Source: Pseudoalteromonas neustonica (GTDB lineage: Bacteria; Pseudomonadota; Gammaproteobacteria; Enterobacterales; Alteromonadaceae). From it: DNA of 64,000 nucleotides. Below the pieces are notes generated by a model. It was not told the DNA's origin and ran no database searches. It saw nothing but the letters and a program-made list of their open reading frames with translations. Within the stretch, counting starts at the first letter, position 1; the number at the start of each line of letters is the position of its first letter. Where the stretch lies: contig NZ_BDDS01000003.1 in NCBI RefSeq assembly GCF_001653135.1, forward strand, positions 248,001-312,000, read 5' to 3'. Shown here in pieces: positions 37,203 to 48,019 of this stretch. The position numbers and the translations under genes were made by a program.

Positions 37203-38552
37203 ATGCAGTCGTGGAACCCAAATAGCTGGAGAGAGCTCCCAATACTTCAGCAACCACAGTATCCAGATCAAGAAGCACTAAAGACTGTCGAAGGACAATT
37301 GAAAAGCGCACCCCCATTAGTATTCGCTGAAGAAACTCGTAGCTTGTTTAAACAACTTGAAGACGTATGTGAAGGTCGTGCCTTCTTGCTCCAAGGTGGT
37401 GATTGTGCAGAATCATTTAGTGACTTTAATGCCGCAAATATTCGAGACACATTTAAAACAATTTTACAGATGGCTGTAGTGTTAACTTATGGTGGAAAAT
37501 GCCCTGTAGTTAAAATAGCCCGTATGGCAGGCCAATACGCAAAACCACGTTCAGCAGATTTAGAAACAATCGATGGTGTCTCATTACCATCTTACCGTGG
37601 TGATATAGTAAATAATTTTGATTTTACCGAAGAAGCGCGAATCCCAGATCCACAACGCTTAATGACCGCTTATCACCACAGTGCAGCAACACTTAATTTA
37701 TTACGCGCGTTTGCCCAAGGCGGACTTGCTGATTTACATCAAGTAAATCGCTGGAACATGGGCTTTGTAGCCGCGAACCCGCTGAAAGAAAAATACCAAC
37801 AACTTGCTGATAAAATTCAAGATGCACTTGAATTTATGGAAGTATGTGGCATAAATTCCACAATCGCACCTTGCTTAAAAGAGACTGATTTATATACGTC
37901 TCATGAAGCATTATTACTAGGTTATGAAGAAGCGCTTACTCGTCGAGATCACCTCTCTGGTGACTGGTATGATTGCTCAGCACACTTCGTTTGGATTGGT
38001 GAACGTACACGCCAATTAGATCATGCACACATTGAGTTTTTTAAAGGTATCAAAAACCCAATAGGCGTTAAAGTTGGTCCAGGAATGGACCCAGACGATC
38101 TAATCCGTTTAATTGATGCACTTAATCCAGATAACATACCAGGTCGTTTAACATTGATCACACGTATGGGTGCAGATGTTCTGCCTGAAAAGTTACCTGC
38201 ATTAGTCCGTCGCGTTCAACAAGAAGGTCGCAAAGTAATTTGGAGCTCTGATCCAATGCACGGCAATACAGAAAAAGCCACATCAGGTTATAAAACACGT
38301 AGTTTTGATAATATACTTCGTGAAATTAGTCAGTTCTTTGCTGTTCACAAAGCGGAAGGTTCATACGCTGGGGGTGTTCATTTAGAGATGACAGGCCAGC
38401 ATGTAACTGAATGTACCGGTGGCGCTTATGGATTGTCTGATGATGACCTTGCACAGCGTTATCGCACACAATGTGACCCACGCTTAAATGCTGATCAAGT
38501 ATTAGAACTTGGTTTCTTAGTTGCTGACTTATTAAAAGACGCACGTAAGTAA
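37203..38552 (+). CDS. Class II 3-deoxy-D-arabino-heptulosonate 7-phosphate (DAHP) synthase
   Basis: 449 residues, the normal length for class II (plant/actinobacterial type) enzymes and not class I (about 350). It condenses phosphoenolpyruvate and erythrose 4-phosphate, the first step of the shikimate pathway. Motifs: [12 protein letters not shown] (46-57 region), [14 protein letters not shown], the metal and PEP-binding [22 protein letters not shown], and [24 protein letters not shown] precedes the ATG. It neighbours ppsR and ppsA, which supply its substrate PEP; a similar grouping (ppsA-ppsR-aroH) occurs in E. coli. Confidence 0.95.
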   Translation: MQSWNPNSWRELPILQQPQYPDQEALKTVEGQLKSAPPLVFAEETRSLFKQLEDVCEGRAFLLQGGDCAESFSDFNAANIRDTFKTILQMAVVLTYGGKCPVVKIARMAGQYAKPRSADLETIDGVSLPSYRGDIVNNFDFTEEARIPDPQRLMTAYHHSAATLNLLRAFAQGGLADLHQVNRWNMGFVAANPLKEKYQQLADKIQDALEFMEVCGINSTIAPCLKETDLYTSHEALLLGYEEALTRRDHLSGDWYDCSAHFVWIGERTRQLDHAHIEFFKGIKNPIGVKVGPGMDPDDLIRLIDALNPDNIPGRLTLITRMGADVLPEKLPALVRRVQQEGRKVIWSSDPMHGNTEKATSGYKTRSFDNILREISQFFAVHKAEGSYAGGVHLEMTGQHVTECTGGAYGLSDDDLAQRYRTQCDPRLNADQVLELGFLVADLLKDARK

Positions 38553-38563
38553 GCTAAGAAAAT

Positions 38564-38587
38564 AAAAGCCGCAAGTGCGGCTTTTTT
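38564..38587. terminator. Bidirectional terminator, DAHP synthase / ppsR
   Basis: AAAAGCCGCAAGTGCGGCTTTTTT: an uninterrupted stem GCCGCA/TGCGGC with a T-run, between convergent genes. Confidence 0.85.
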
Positions 38588-38639
38588 AATGTCCGATATT
38601 ATTTAGTTCACCACTCTAAGCATCTCAATAAAAACTAAG

Positions 38640-39449
38640 TTAGTACTTACGACGCTCAAGATTAGTATCAGATATGATTTTTGCAGATATTTCTTCGACA
38701 GAATGGTTAGTCGAATTCAAATATGAAATTTTATGTTTTTTATACAACATTTCTACTTCACGCACTTCAATTCTACATTGCTTTAACGACGCGTATTTTG
38801 AATTAGCCATTCGACGTTGGCGGATATCAGCTAATCTCACTGGATCAATTGTCAGACCAAACAGTTTTTGCTTATATGCTACTAAGCAAGCGGGTAGCTT
38901 ACCAGTTTCAAGGTCTTCCTCTGTAATAGGGTAGTTTGCAGCTTTAATACCATATTGTAATGCTAAGTATAAACTCGTCGGTGTTTTACCACTGCGGCTA
39001 ACTCCCACTAAAATAATATCCGCTTCTGCGTAATTATTTATATTTGCGCCATCATCATTAGTCAACGCATAGTTCACAGCATCAATTCTAAAATCATAAC
39101 TTTTTTCATGCATTGAATGAGTACGGTGAATTTTTGGAACTGGTGCAACCTTTAACTCTTGTTCAATTTTATCACTAAATGTGGTTAAAAAATCGTACGT
39201 AATTGCTGAGGAAGAACGAATTATCTCGCTCAAATTATGATTTACAAAAGTGAAAAATACGAGCGGCTTTTCACCTTCTCTTTGCGCAGTTGCATTAATT
39301 AACGCTTTTACTTCGTTTGCTTTTTCTTCAGTTTCAACAAAAGGAATAGTTTTATGATTAAATTCAACGGGAAATAATGACAAAGTAGCATGGCCAAAAA
39401 CCTCAGAAGTAATCGCTGTACCGTCAGAAATATAAAATGCAGTTCTCAT
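38640..39449 (-). CDS. ppsR: PEP synthase regulatory kinase/pyrophosphorylase PpsR
   Basis: 269 residues from the ATG at 39447-39449, chosen because MRTAFYISDGTAITSE is the family start and AAGG lies upstream; a 65-codon upstream extension is not homologous. The P-loop is GVSRSGKTPTSLYLA. This DUF299 enzyme inactivates PEP synthase by ADP-dependent phosphorylation of a Thr near the catalytic His, and reactivates it with phosphate. It is divergent from ppsA with 153 bases between starts, which suits joint control of PEP synthesis. Confidence 0.93.
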   Translation of the reverse strand: MRTAFYISDGTAITSEVFGHATLSLFPVEFNHKTIPFVETEEKANEVKALINATAQREGEKPLVFFTFVNHNLSEIIRSSSAITYDFLTTFSDKIEQELKVAPVPKIHRTHSMHEKSYDFRIDAVNYALTNDDGANINNYAEADIILVGVSRSGKTPTSLYLALQYGIKAANYPITEEDLETGKLPACLVAYKQKLFGLTIDPVRLADIRQRRMANSKYASLKQCRIEVREVEMLYKKHKISYLNSTNHSVEEISAKIISDTNLERRKY

Positions 39450-39602
39450 ATTAACCTTTTTCTTACGTTTAATAGTTAAAATAGGCACCCCACGGTTTAC
39501 GTAAGGTCTGTTGCCAGTGTAGAATGAAGGCGACCTTTTTAGAAGGTTTTCTTTCTTAACTCTCACAGTTATTACTACAATTTGTTTTTTGGAGAAAGAT
39601 CC
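39450..39602. promoter_or_regulatory. Divergent ppsR / ppsA promoter region
   Basis: 153 bases separate the ppsR and ppsA starts and must hold both promoters. AAAAAGG (ppsR) and GGAGAAAG (ppsA) are the ribosome binding sites at its two ends. No operator was recognised. Confidence 0.4.
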
Positions 39603-41978
39603 GTGCAAGAATACGTTCTCTGGTATCAAGAGCTTGGTATGCAAGATGTTCCTCGTGTTGGCGGCAAAAATGCCTCACTCGGTGAAATGATTTCAAACCT
39701 AGCAAACGCTGGTGTACAAGTCCCAGGTGGTTTTGCTACAACCGCCGACGCATTTAATGAGTTTCTTGAGCAATCAGGACTAAATGCAAAGATCCACGAC
39801 ATTTTAGACACACTGGACGTGGAAGATGTAAATACACTCGTAAAAGTCGGTGCTGATATTCGTCAGTGGATTATCGACACACCATTTCAACCTAATTTAG
39901 ACAAAGCTATCCGCGAAGCATACAGCCAACTACACGGCGATGCAGCAGACGATGTTTCATTTGCAGTTCGTTCATCAGCTACAGCTGAAGACATGCCAGA
40001 TGCATCATTCGCAGGCCAACAAGAAACCTTCCTCAATGTGCGTGGCATAGACTCTGTAATGGTCGCCATCAAACATGTATTCGCATCGCTTTTCAATGAC
40101 CGTGCGATTTCATACCGTGTACACCAAGGTTATGATCATCGTGGCGTAGCATTATCTGCGGGTATTCAACGTATGGTACGCTCTGATAAATCATCATCAG
40201 GCGTAATGTTCAGTATCGATACGGAATCAGGTTTCGAAGATGTTGTATTTATTACATCTAGTTATGGTCTAGGCGAAATGGTTGTACAGGGTGCAGTAAA
40301 CCCTGATGAATTTTATGTTCATAAACCAACTCTTGCTAAAGGCAAACCATCCGTTGTGCGCCGTAACATCGGTTCAAAAGCGATTCAAATGATTTACTCT
40401 GCTGATCAAGCACATGGTAAACAAGTTGAAATCGTTGACGTAGATGCATCCCTTTCAAACCAATTTTCAATTACCGATGCTGAAGTTCAAGAGCTTGCAA
40501 AACAAGCCGTGATCATCGAAAAGCATTACGGCCGCGCGATGGATATCGAGTGGGCTAAAGACGGTAATGACGGCAAGCTTTACATCGTTCAAGCACGCCC
40601 TGAAACAGTACGTTCAAACGAAGACACGAATGTAATGGAACGCTTTCAACTAAATGGCAGCAGTAATGTTGTCGTTGAAGGACGTGCCATCGGTCATAAA
40701 ATTGGCTCTGGTGTCGTGCGTGTTCTTGATTCAATTAAAGAAATGGACCAAGTACAAGTAGGTGACATCTTAGTTACTGACATGACAGATCCTGATTGGG
40801 AACCTATCATGAAACGCGCTGCAGCGATTGTAACTAATCGTGGTGGTCGTACATGCCATGCGGCAATCATCGCCCGTGAATTAGGTATTCCAGCAGTGGT
40901 TGGGTGTGGTAATGCCACAGACCTAATTAAAGCAGGCCAAGAAGTAACAGTATCATGTGCTGAAGGCGACACCGGCTTTATTTACGAAGGTATTTTGGAT
41001 TTCGAAATCCTCACTTCACGCGTTGATAAAATGCCTGAACTACCAATGAAAATCATGATGAACGTCGGTAACCCTGATCGCGCATTTGATTTTGCACGCT
41101 TACCACACTCAGGTGTTGGTCTTGCCCGCGTTGAATTTATTATCAACCGCATGATTGGTGTTCATCCTAAAGCATTGCTTAATTTTGATGCACAAACCGA
41201 TGCATTAAAAGCTGAAATCACCGACATGATTGCAGGTTATGAATCACCGGTTGAATTCTATATCTCTAAATTAGTTGAAGGTATTTCTACCTTAGGCTGT
41301 GCATTTGCACCAGAGCGCGTTATTGTTCGTATGTCTGATTTTAAATCAAACGAATATGCTAACTTAGTTGGCGGACAACAATACGAGCCAGAAGAAGAAA
41401 ATCCGATGATCGGTTTCCGCGGCGCAGCACGCTATATCTCGGAAGATTTCCGTGATTGTTTTGCACTTGAGTGTGAAGCAATAAAACGTGTGCGTAACGA
41501 CATGGATATGGCCAACATTGAAATCATGATCCCATTCGTACGCACCCTTGAAGAAGGTAAACGCGTTATCGAATTACTTGAAGAGCATGGCCTTAAACGT
41601 GGCGAAAATGGCTTAAAAGTAATCATGATGTGTGAACTTCCATCAAATGCACTGCTTGCAGATGAGTTCCTAGAACACTTTGATGGCTTTTCAATTGGTT
41701 CAAACGATTTAACCCAGCTAACGCTTGGCTTAGATCGTGATTCTGGTTTAATTGCACATTTATTTGATGAACGTGACCCTGCAATCAAAAAACTACTTTC
41801 AATGGCAATTAAAACGGCTAAAGCAAAAGGAAAGTATGTAGGTATTTGTGGTCAAGGTCCTTCTGATCATGAAGACTTTGCAGCTTGGTTAGTAGAGCAG
41901 GGCATTGATTCTGTTTCACTAAACCCAGATACAGTACTTGAAACATGGTTATACCTTGCTAAAAAATTAGCAAAATAA
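39603..41978 (+). CDS. ppsA: Phosphoenolpyruvate synthase (pyruvate, water dikinase)
   Basis: 791 residues from the GTG at 39603, chosen for GGAG 8 bases upstream and because [29 protein letters not shown] is the family start (E. coli PpsA 792). The enzyme makes PEP from pyruvate and ATP during gluconeogenesis. Domains: ATP-grasp (about 1-340, [21 protein letters not shown]), phosphohistidine domain with [21 protein letters not shown] (catalytic His near 415), and a TIM-barrel PEP/pyruvate domain (about 480-790). The Thr before the His motif is the PpsR target. A terminator follows at 41995. Confidence 0.97.
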   Translation: MQEYVLWYQELGMQDVPRVGGKNASLGEMISNLANAGVQVPGGFATTADAFNEFLEQSGLNAKIHDILDTLDVEDVNTLVKVGADIRQWIIDTPFQPNLDKAIREAYSQLHGDAADDVSFAVRSSATAEDMPDASFAGQQETFLNVRGIDSVMVAIKHVFASLFNDRAISYRVHQGYDHRGVALSAGIQRMVRSDKSSSGVMFSIDTESGFEDVVFITSSYGLGEMVVQGAVNPDEFYVHKPTLAKGKPSVVRRNIGSKAIQMIYSADQAHGKQVEIVDVDASLSNQFSITDAEVQELAKQAVIIEKHYGRAMDIEWAKDGNDGKLYIVQARPETVRSNEDTNVMERFQLNGSSNVVVEGRAIGHKIGSGVVRVLDSIKEMDQVQVGDILVTDMTDPDWEPIMKRAAAIVTNRGGRTCHAAIIARELGIPAVVGCGNATDLIKAGQEVTVSCAEGDTGFIYEGILDFEILTSRVDKMPELPMKIMMNVGNPDRAFDFARLPHSGVGLARVEFIINRMIGVHPKALLNFDAQTDALKAEITDMIAGYESPVEFYISKLVEGISTLGCAFAPERVIVRMSDFKSNEYANLVGGQQYEPEEENPMIGFRGAARYISEDFRDCFALECEAIKRVRNDMDMANIEIMIPFVRTLEEGKRVIELLEEHGLKRGENGLKVIMMCELPSNALLADEFLEHFDGFSIGSNDLTQLTLGLDRDSGLIAHLFDERDPAIKKLLSMAIKTAKAKGKYVGICGQGPSDHEDFAAWLVEQGIDSVSLNPDTVLETWLYLAKKLAK

Positions 41979-41994
41979 CTCGTTTAGCATAATA

Positions 41995-42027
41995 AAAAAT
42001 GCCAGCAACATTGCTGGCATTTTTTTA
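41995..42027. terminator. Bidirectional terminator after ppsA
   Basis: AAAAATGCCAGCAA and TTGCTGGCATTTTTTT pair perfectly around a two-base centre. Between ppsA and the convergent small gene at 42046. Confidence 0.9.
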
Positions 42028-42045
42028 TCAGGACGTTAATAGCTT

Positions 42046-42255
42046 TTATCGCGCTAATTTTTTATCTAAAAAAGCACATGATTTAGTGAGTGCTTTTTGA
42101 CAGAGTGCCAAGTAATGGCGTGCTTTTGGATAATAAAACGAAAAACACATAAGCCCAACAATAAAAAAGATTAAAGATGGCCCAGGTACTACAGCAAAAA
42201 ATAACCCAAGCAATATAAATAAACTGCCAACTAAAAGTAAAATACATTTTTTCAT
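42046..42255 (-). CDS. Small membrane protein resembling the PGPGW family
   Basis: 69 residues with two membrane helices (about 3-22 and 27-42) joined by AVVPGPSL, similar to the PGPGW motif of a family of tiny inner-membrane proteins of unknown function. A basic C-terminus (KKLAR) suggests a cytoplasmic end. GAGGGAA lies 6 bases before the ATG. Stands alone between ppsA and the YdiJ-type gene. Confidence 0.7.
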   Translation of the reverse strand: MKKCILLLVGSLFILLGLFFAVVPGPSLIFFIVGLMCFSFYYPKARHYLALCQKALTKSCAFLDKKLAR

Positions 42256-42405
42256 TTAAATTCCCTCGCAACTAAGCTTCTAATATCGAGTATAAGTAAT
42301 CACAGCACTTTTACGATCAAAAGAGTGTTACAAACTGTAAAATCTTCAATTTCTATTGCTCTTGAGCATGATATAATCGAACAAATGCCTTAATTTATCA
42401 CCGTC

Positions 42406-45400
42406 ATGATAGCAACTATTAGCCAACAAGATGCCGCGACCAATTTAGTCGCAAGTTACCTAAAAACTATAACAAAACAAGGGTTTACTGGCGACACTGA
42501 TGCAAGCTATGCCACCCGTATAACTGCATCAACCGATAACAGTATTTACCAACAGTTACCGCAAGGTGTTATTTTTCCTAAAACTGAAAAAGACATCCAA
42601 ATTGCTTTGCAAACGGCTGCTCAAGACCCATATCTATCACTCACTTTTGGTCCTCGTGGCGGTGGAACTGGTACTAATGGTCAATCGTTAACTCCTGGCA
42701 TCGTGGTTGATTTATCGCGTTATATGCGTGAAATCCTCGAAATTAACCCAGAAGAAGGCTGGGTTAGAGTGCAAACAGGTGTAATAAAAGATCAACTTAA
42801 TGACTTTTTACGCCCTTATGGATTTTTCTTCGCACCCGATTTATCAACCAGTAACCGAGCAACAATTGGCGGAATGGTTAATACTGATGCTTCAGGGCAA
42901 GGTTCACTCGTTTATGGTAAAACCAGCGATCATGTTTTAGGACTTACAACCTATTTAGTTGACGGCACACAAATGTCTACCAATCCAATAGACATTAATA
43001 AAGCTAAATTAATTGCAGAGCAAGACACCACAATAGGTAAATTATACGCAACGGTACTCGATATTTGCTTGTCTGAGCGTGACGCTATTTTAGCCAAATT
43101 CCCTCGCTTAAATCGATTTTTAACCGGGTATGACTTAGAGCATGTGCTAAGTGATGACTTACAAACATTTGATATGAGCCGATTAATAACAGGCTCAGAA
43201 GGTTCACTTGGTATTGTTACAGAAGCTAAATTAAACATTACCCCAATTGCTGAATTTAAAACCTTAATAAATATTAAATACGATAGTTTTGATTCTGCAC
43301 TTCGCCACTCACCATTTTTAGTAGATGCACGTGCAACGTCTGTTGAAACAGTCGACAGCAAAGTATTGAACCTTGCACGCCAAGATATAATCTGGCATTC
43401 AGTATCGGACTTAATAACCGATGTTGAAAATAAAGATATGCAAGGACTCAACATGGTTGAGTTTAATGCAGTATCAGCCGATGACATAAAAGACAAAGTT
43501 GAATCATTATGTGCTTTACTTGATGACTGTGCAGCGCAGCAAAAAAATGGTGTCATCGGGTATCAACTAACGAGTAATAAGGCTGATATTTTAAAAATTT
43601 ACGCCATGCGTAAAAAATCAGTTGGTTTACTCGGTAATGTTAAAGGCTCACAAAAACCACTCGCATTTGCCGAAGATACCGCAGTTCCTCCAGAAAACCT
43701 CGCCGATTTTATCGTTGAATTTAGAGCGTTACTTGATAGTCATAATTTACAATACGGAATGTTTGGTCATGTTGATGCTGGGGTTTTACATGTACGACCC
43801 GCACTTGATATGTGCGACCCAGAACAAGAAAAATTACTTCGCGTGATCTCCGATCAGGTTGTAAAACTCACAGCCAAGTATGGCGGTTTAATGTGGGGAG
43901 AGCATGGTAAAGGTTATAGAAGTGAATACGGCCCTGAATTTTTTGGCGAGCATTTATTTACACAATTACGCCGTATAAAATCAGCTTTCGATCCAAACAA
44001 TCGTATAAACCCAGGTAAAATATGCACCCCTATTGATAGTAAGGACTCACTTGTAAGCGTTGATGATCAGAAGCGTGCATGGTTCGATAGACAAATTTCG
44101 GTTGATGTTAAAACCAGCTTTAACAACGCAATGACCTGTAACGGTAATGGTATTTGCTTTAATTATGATGAAAACTCCCCAATGTGCCCATCATATAAAG
44201 TAACGGGTGATCGTCGTAATTCACCGAAAGGCCGCGCAAGTTTAATGCGCGAATGGCTGCGTTTACAAGAAGCAAAAAATATAGATTTAATTGAAGTTGA
44301 AAAAGAGCTCAATAAAGGTGAAGTCATCACCTGGTGGGAACGTTACCAACATAGTCGAGATAAAAGCAAAGGCGAGTACGATTTTTCTCATGAAGTTAAA
44401 GCCTCAATGGATGAATGTTTAGCGTGTAAAGCATGTACTACCGCCTGCCCAATTAAAGTAGATGTGCCCACTTTTAGATCACGCTTTTTAAATTATTATC
44501 ACAGTTATTATGCTCGCCCTTTAAAAGATTATTTAGTTGGTAATATTGAAGCAAGCGCACCATTAATGGCAAAATTTTCAAACGTGATAAACCCAATAGT
44601 AAAAACTAAATTAGTTAGCTCGCTAATAAAAAAATCTGTTGGCTATGTTGATACACCCATATTAAGTTCACCACGTTTAGAAAAACGAATAAACAAAACA
44701 CACAAATTTAATTTTGCACATTTATCAGCACTCAATCCAGAACAACAAAATGAGTATGTGTTCATTGTTCAAGATCCATTTACCAGTTTCTATGAAGCTG
44801 AACTAGTCGAAAGTTTTATAAAAATAATTTCAGCATTAGGGAAAAAACCAATCCTGTTACCATTTAAACCCAATGGTAAACCGCAGCATGTTAAAGGTTT
44901 TTTACATGAATTTAAAATCACAGCAAAAAATGCAGCCGCATTTTTAAATTCATTATCAGAAATAAACGCACCATTAGTTGGCTTAGATGCATCCCTAGTT
45001 ATGTGTTATCGCGATGAGTATAATTCGATTCTCGGTGATGAGCGCGGGGATTTTGAAGTGCAACTTGCTCATGAATGGTTAGCGACACAATCATTTAAAC
45101 CATTAGCTGATAAAATAAAAAACACTCAAGATAAAAATTTTACATTATTAAGTCATTGTACTGAAACAACTGCGTTACCAAAAGCAGCGAATGTATGGCA
45201 AACAATTTTTTCTGATTTAGGTTTAACTCTTAATACAACAGCCACCGGTTGTTGTGGTATGGCTGGTACTTATGGTCACGAAGCACAAAACCAAAATAAC
45301 TCTCGCGCACTTTATGAAATGAGTTGGCAAGGTGTAGTAAATAAAAATAAACCTGAGCAACTATTAGCAACTGGCTTTTCTTGTCGCAGTCAAGTAAAAC

Positions 45401-45477
45401 GCTATGAGAAATTTAAACCCAAGCATCCAATAGAACTTATCGCAGAACAATTTATTAGCCCCGGTAGTATTAAATAA
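42406..45477 (+). CDS. ydiJ: YdiJ-type FAD/iron-sulfur oxidoreductase (D-2-hydroxyacid dehydrogenase)
   Basis: 1023 residues (E. coli YdiJ 1018). The N-terminal PCMH-type FAD domain (about 40-280, GPRGGGTGTNGQSLTPGIVVDLSRYM) and FAD oxidase C domain (about 300-570, MWGEHGKGYRSEYGPEFFG) are followed by a 4Fe-4S segment with CLACKACTTACP and a C-terminal CCG-type cluster domain (TGCCGMAGTYGHE). YdiJ is reported as a D-2-hydroxyglutarate dehydrogenase; D-lactate is another possible substrate. TATAAT at about 42373 is a good -10 box. Membrane-associated electron transfer to quinone is usual for the family. Confidence 0.92.
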   Translation: MIATISQQDAATNLVASYLKTITKQGFTGDTDASYATRITASTDNSIYQQLPQGVIFPKTEKDIQIALQTAAQDPYLSLTFGPRGGGTGTNGQSLTPGIVVDLSRYMREILEINPEEGWVRVQTGVIKDQLNDFLRPYGFFFAPDLSTSNRATIGGMVNTDASGQGSLVYGKTSDHVLGLTTYLVDGTQMSTNPIDINKAKLIAEQDTTIGKLYATVLDICLSERDAILAKFPRLNRFLTGYDLEHVLSDDLQTFDMSRLITGSEGSLGIVTEAKLNITPIAEFKTLINIKYDSFDSALRHSPFLVDARATSVETVDSKVLNLARQDIIWHSVSDLITDVENKDMQGLNMVEFNAVSADDIKDKVESLCALLDDCAAQQKNGVIGYQLTSNKADILKIYAMRKKSVGLLGNVKGSQKPLAFAEDTAVPPENLADFIVEFRALLDSHNLQYGMFGHVDAGVLHVRPALDMCDPEQEKLLRVISDQVVKLTAKYGGLMWGEHGKGYRSEYGPEFFGEHLFTQLRRIKSAFDPNNRINPGKICTPIDSKDSLVSVDDQKRAWFDRQISVDVKTSFNNAMTCNGNGICFNYDENSPMCPSYKVTGDRRNSPKGRASLMREWLRLQEAKNIDLIEVEKELNKGEVITWWERYQHSRDKSKGEYDFSHEVKASMDECLACKACTTACPIKVDVPTFRSRFLNYYHSYYARPLKDYLVGNIEASAPLMAKFSNVINPIVKTKLVSSLIKKSVGYVDTPILSSPRLEKRINKTHKFNFAHLSALNPEQQNEYVFIVQDPFTSFYEAELVESFIKIISALGKKPILLPFKPNGKPQHVKGFLHEFKITAKNAAAFLNSLSEINAPLVGLDASLVMCYRDEYNSILGDERGDFEVQLAHEWLATQSFKPLADKIKNTQDKNFTLLSHCTETTALPKAANVWQTIFSDLGLTLNTTATGCCGMAGTYGHEAQNQNNSRALYEMSWQGVVNKNKPEQLLATGFSCRSQVKRYEKFKPKHPIELIAEQFISPGSIK

Positions 45478-45515
45478 ATAGTGATTTTATTTAATACTTG
45501 AATTCAAGAATGAAT

Positions 45516-45562
45516 AAAAAATGCCACATTATTTTTTTAATAATAATGCGGCATTTTATTTT
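45516..45562. terminator. Bidirectional terminator after ydiJ
   Basis: AAAATGCC-ACATTATT pairs with AATAATG-CGGCATTTT with one mismatch, flanked by A/T runs. Between convergent genes. Confidence 0.75.
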
Positions 45563-45572
45563 TATATATAAT

Positions 45573-46763
45573 TTATTTTAAATAACTATCAGCAATTGGC
45601 TTTGTACTCATGCCATGAATAAAAACGCTAAACAAAATAGTCGTCATAGTAATAGTGGCTATAATAAATTTATTTTCTATATCACTATCGATCACCATCA
45701 AAGTAAATACTATAGATGCTAACCCTCTAGGCCCAAACCAGGCAAAAGTACAACGCTCTTTTACTTTCAAGTGCGTAAATTGTAATGACAACATAACAGG
45801 AATAATTCTGATCAGTGTTGTACTTAACAAGGCGAATCCTACAATAGCCCATGATAATTCTGGTAAAACTAAATAACTACACACAAAACCAAATAAGCAC
45901 CAGATCAGCAAACCACTAAAATCTGCAATGTGTTCACTGTCTTCAACCAGTTTGAGACGTAATGACGATTCTGTAAATCTATCAAAAATTAATCCTGCAA
46001 CAAACACTGCAATAAAACCACTGCTATGTAAACTTTGCGCAAGAGAAAATACAGCCACAGCAATCCCAACAACTAAAAATGGGCTCGTATTATTTGAAAA
46101 ATAATGGCGTTGCATCGAAAATTTAATTAATGGAATCACTATAGCCATTGCCGTAATAGCAACAAAAATTGCGACTCCAAGCTCACGAGCAAAAACCAGT
46201 GCAGTATCATAAAGCGAAAATGCAGAGGCGGGCTCTTTGGCTAACAACATAAGTATTAAAAATACTGGCACACATAAACCATCGTTTAATCCACTTTCAG
46301 TATTAATACCTTCACGAACTTTTTCAGGTACTGCACTGCTATTTAATAAGCCTTTACTAAGCGCGGCGTCTGTTGGCGTTAAAATAACAGCGACTAATGC
46401 TGCTTGAATAAGTGTTAATTGAGTAAACATTAAACTTGCAATAACAATTCCGATTATTAAAGTAAGTGGCAATGCAACAAAAAGTAACAGGCTAGGGTAT
46501 TGAAAACTATGTTTTAAAACCGACAGTTTTGTTTTCGCCGCATCAGTAAATAAAAAGATACTCAAAGTCAGCTCAATCAAAGGTAACAAACGCTCAAGGT
46601 CACTTAATAAGAATACAGTTTTACCAGGGATTAAAATTGCAAGCATAGCTCCAATAATGACAAAAAACATTGGCCCAGTAATTTCTGCACGTTCGAGCTG
46701 GCGGATAGATAATGAGTAAATTAAAAATGCTAAACCTACAGCTGTTAATACACCATATTCCAT
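45573..46763 (-). CDS. CPA1-family cation/proton antiporter
   Basis: 396 residues with about 12 membrane helices. The conserved core has LTPTDAALS (TM5-like) and NTESGLNDG (the ND ion-binding pair of CPA1). It exchanges Na+ or K+ for H+ across the inner membrane; the ion is unknown. No cytoplasmic C-terminal tail, unlike longer NhaP proteins. It starts one base after the recombinase stop, so it is translationally coupled to that gene, an unusual pairing. A shared terminator with ydiJ follows. Confidence 0.92.
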   Translation of the reverse strand: MEYGVLTAVGLAFLIYSLSIRQLERAEITGPMFFVIIGAMLAILIPGKTVFLLSDLERLLPLIELTLSIFLFTDAAKTKLSVLKHSFQYPSLLLFVALPLTLIIGIVIASLMFTQLTLIQAALVAVILTPTDAALSKGLLNSSAVPEKVREGINTESGLNDGLCVPVFLILMLLAKEPASAFSLYDTALVFARELGVAIFVAITAMAIVIPLIKFSMQRHYFSNNTSPFLVVGIAVAVFSLAQSLHSSGFIAVFVAGLIFDRFTESSLRLKLVEDSEHIADFSGLLIWCLFGFVCSYLVLPELSWAIVGFALLSTTLIRIIPVMLSLQFTHLKVKERCTFAWFGPRGLASIVFTLMVIDSDIENKFIIATITMTTILFSVFIHGMSTKPIADSYLK

Positions 46764-47975
46764 TTAGATTTTCCTTTTAAGTCCTGATTTTGCGCGCTCT
46801 TTTATATTTGTTTGAATATAAATTTGGTCGGTCGTCGCAATTTTTGCATGGCCTAAATCTTCAGATAAATGTTTTAAAGGTCGTGTTTGTGCATCATGTG
46901 TTGCACCGGTATGCCTGAGCCAATGTGCAGTTGCGGATTCAAGTTGCTCTGCATCATCAGTAAAACCATCATCAAGCAGTGATTTTTTTGCTAAATCAAA
47001 ACTTTGCTGAACTAAACGACGAATTTGACGAACCGTCATACCACCTTGACCACGAATTTTATGCACTAAAGGATCTGCTTCATCAACACGGGGCAGGGCC
47101 GTTAACCCGCGATATAATCTATAACGTTTTAAGTAAGTTACAAAATCTTCACTCAGGGTTACATCGCGTAATTTATTACCTTTACCCATAATCCTTAAAA
47201 ACCAAAAGCCATCATTGTCTTGCCAAAAATGTGACATTACCGGTGACCATTGTGGTCGTTCCGATAACTCTGATATTCGTAAATAAAGGCCTTTTAAACA
47301 AGCTAAAGTAAATAAATTACGTTCTAGCTCGGGGTTTTGTTCGCATTTATCACGAGTTACACCAAATACATATTCCCACTGAATATCGCTTAACGTATCA
47401 GGAATTTTAATTTGTGATTGCACAACCAAGTATGGACTATTCTTTTTAACAACAGGAACAAAATTCGCAAACGTTTTTTCTTCTAAAATCGAAAATTTAT
47501 AAAATACATTAAGCGCGGTAAACATTGCAGATAAAGTTTGTTGACTGGCTATCGACTCTTTAAGAATAAAAGGGCGCCAGTTTTCATTTAAACGCCTAAG
47601 TCCTTGTTCATTTTTATAACGTGATTGCACAGATGTTGATGCCCAGTTTTTATCTGGCTCAACCATAAAATCAACGTATGCTTCAATATCTTCGCGTTTT
47701 AATTCAAATACTGATTTTTCAGCAACTAACCACGCCCATAAATAAAAGCGTTCTAGTTCATTCCGAAAACGATTAAAAGTCGCTTCTGATTTTCGACCAT
47801 AAACATATAAAAACTGATACAGAAATACTAACTCATGCTTTGATTCAGCGACAGTCAAGCCAACTTGCTGTATAAAGGAGGCAAGTTCTGGGTATTCAGA
47901 TCGCAATGTATCATCTTCAAGATGAGCAATTTGATATCGTAATTGTTTTAATGTATCGACCAATGCAACAAGCAT
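46764..47975 (-). CDS. Tyrosine recombinase (phage-integrase family)
   Basis: 403 residues: an N-terminal SAM-like core-binding domain (about 35-195) and a C-terminal catalytic domain. The catalytic residues are visible: Arg in LYLRISEL, Lys in MGKGNKLRD, HWLRHTGA (His-x-x-Arg), GHAKIATTD (His) and QIYIQTN (nucleophile Tyr). No phage or integron genes are near. A 14-bp-armed palindrome lies 45 bases upstream of its start. Either a resident resolvase (for example dimer resolution of this replicon) or a relic of a mobile element. Confidence 0.93.
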   Translation of the reverse strand: MLVALVDTLKQLRYQIAHLEDDTLRSEYPELASFIQQVGLTVAESKHELVFLYQFLYVYGRKSEATFNRFRNELERFYLWAWLVAEKSVFELKREDIEAYVDFMVEPDKNWASTSVQSRYKNEQGLRRLNENWRPFILKESIASQQTLSAMFTALNVFYKFSILEEKTFANFVPVVKKNSPYLVVQSQIKIPDTLSDIQWEYVFGVTRDKCEQNPELERNLFTLACLKGLYLRISELSERPQWSPVMSHFWQDNDGFWFLRIMGKGNKLRDVTLSEDFVTYLKRYRLYRGLTALPRVDEADPLVHKIRGQGGMTVRQIRRLVQQSFDLAKKSLLDDGFTDDAEQLESATAHWLRHTGATHDAQTRPLKHLSEDLGHAKIATTDQIYIQTNIKERAKSGLKRKI

Positions 47976-48019
47976 ATTATAGTTATTTCTAATAAAATAA
48001 AGTACTTACAGTTTAACTT

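Noticed and set aside
41432-41788. 118-codon minus-strand frame within ppsA
   Set aside because: Antisense to conserved catalytic sequence of ppsA; no start signals.
42951-43556. 201-codon minus-strand frame inside ydiJ
   Set aside because: Antisense to a well supported coding frame; serine-rich translation typical of a shadow.
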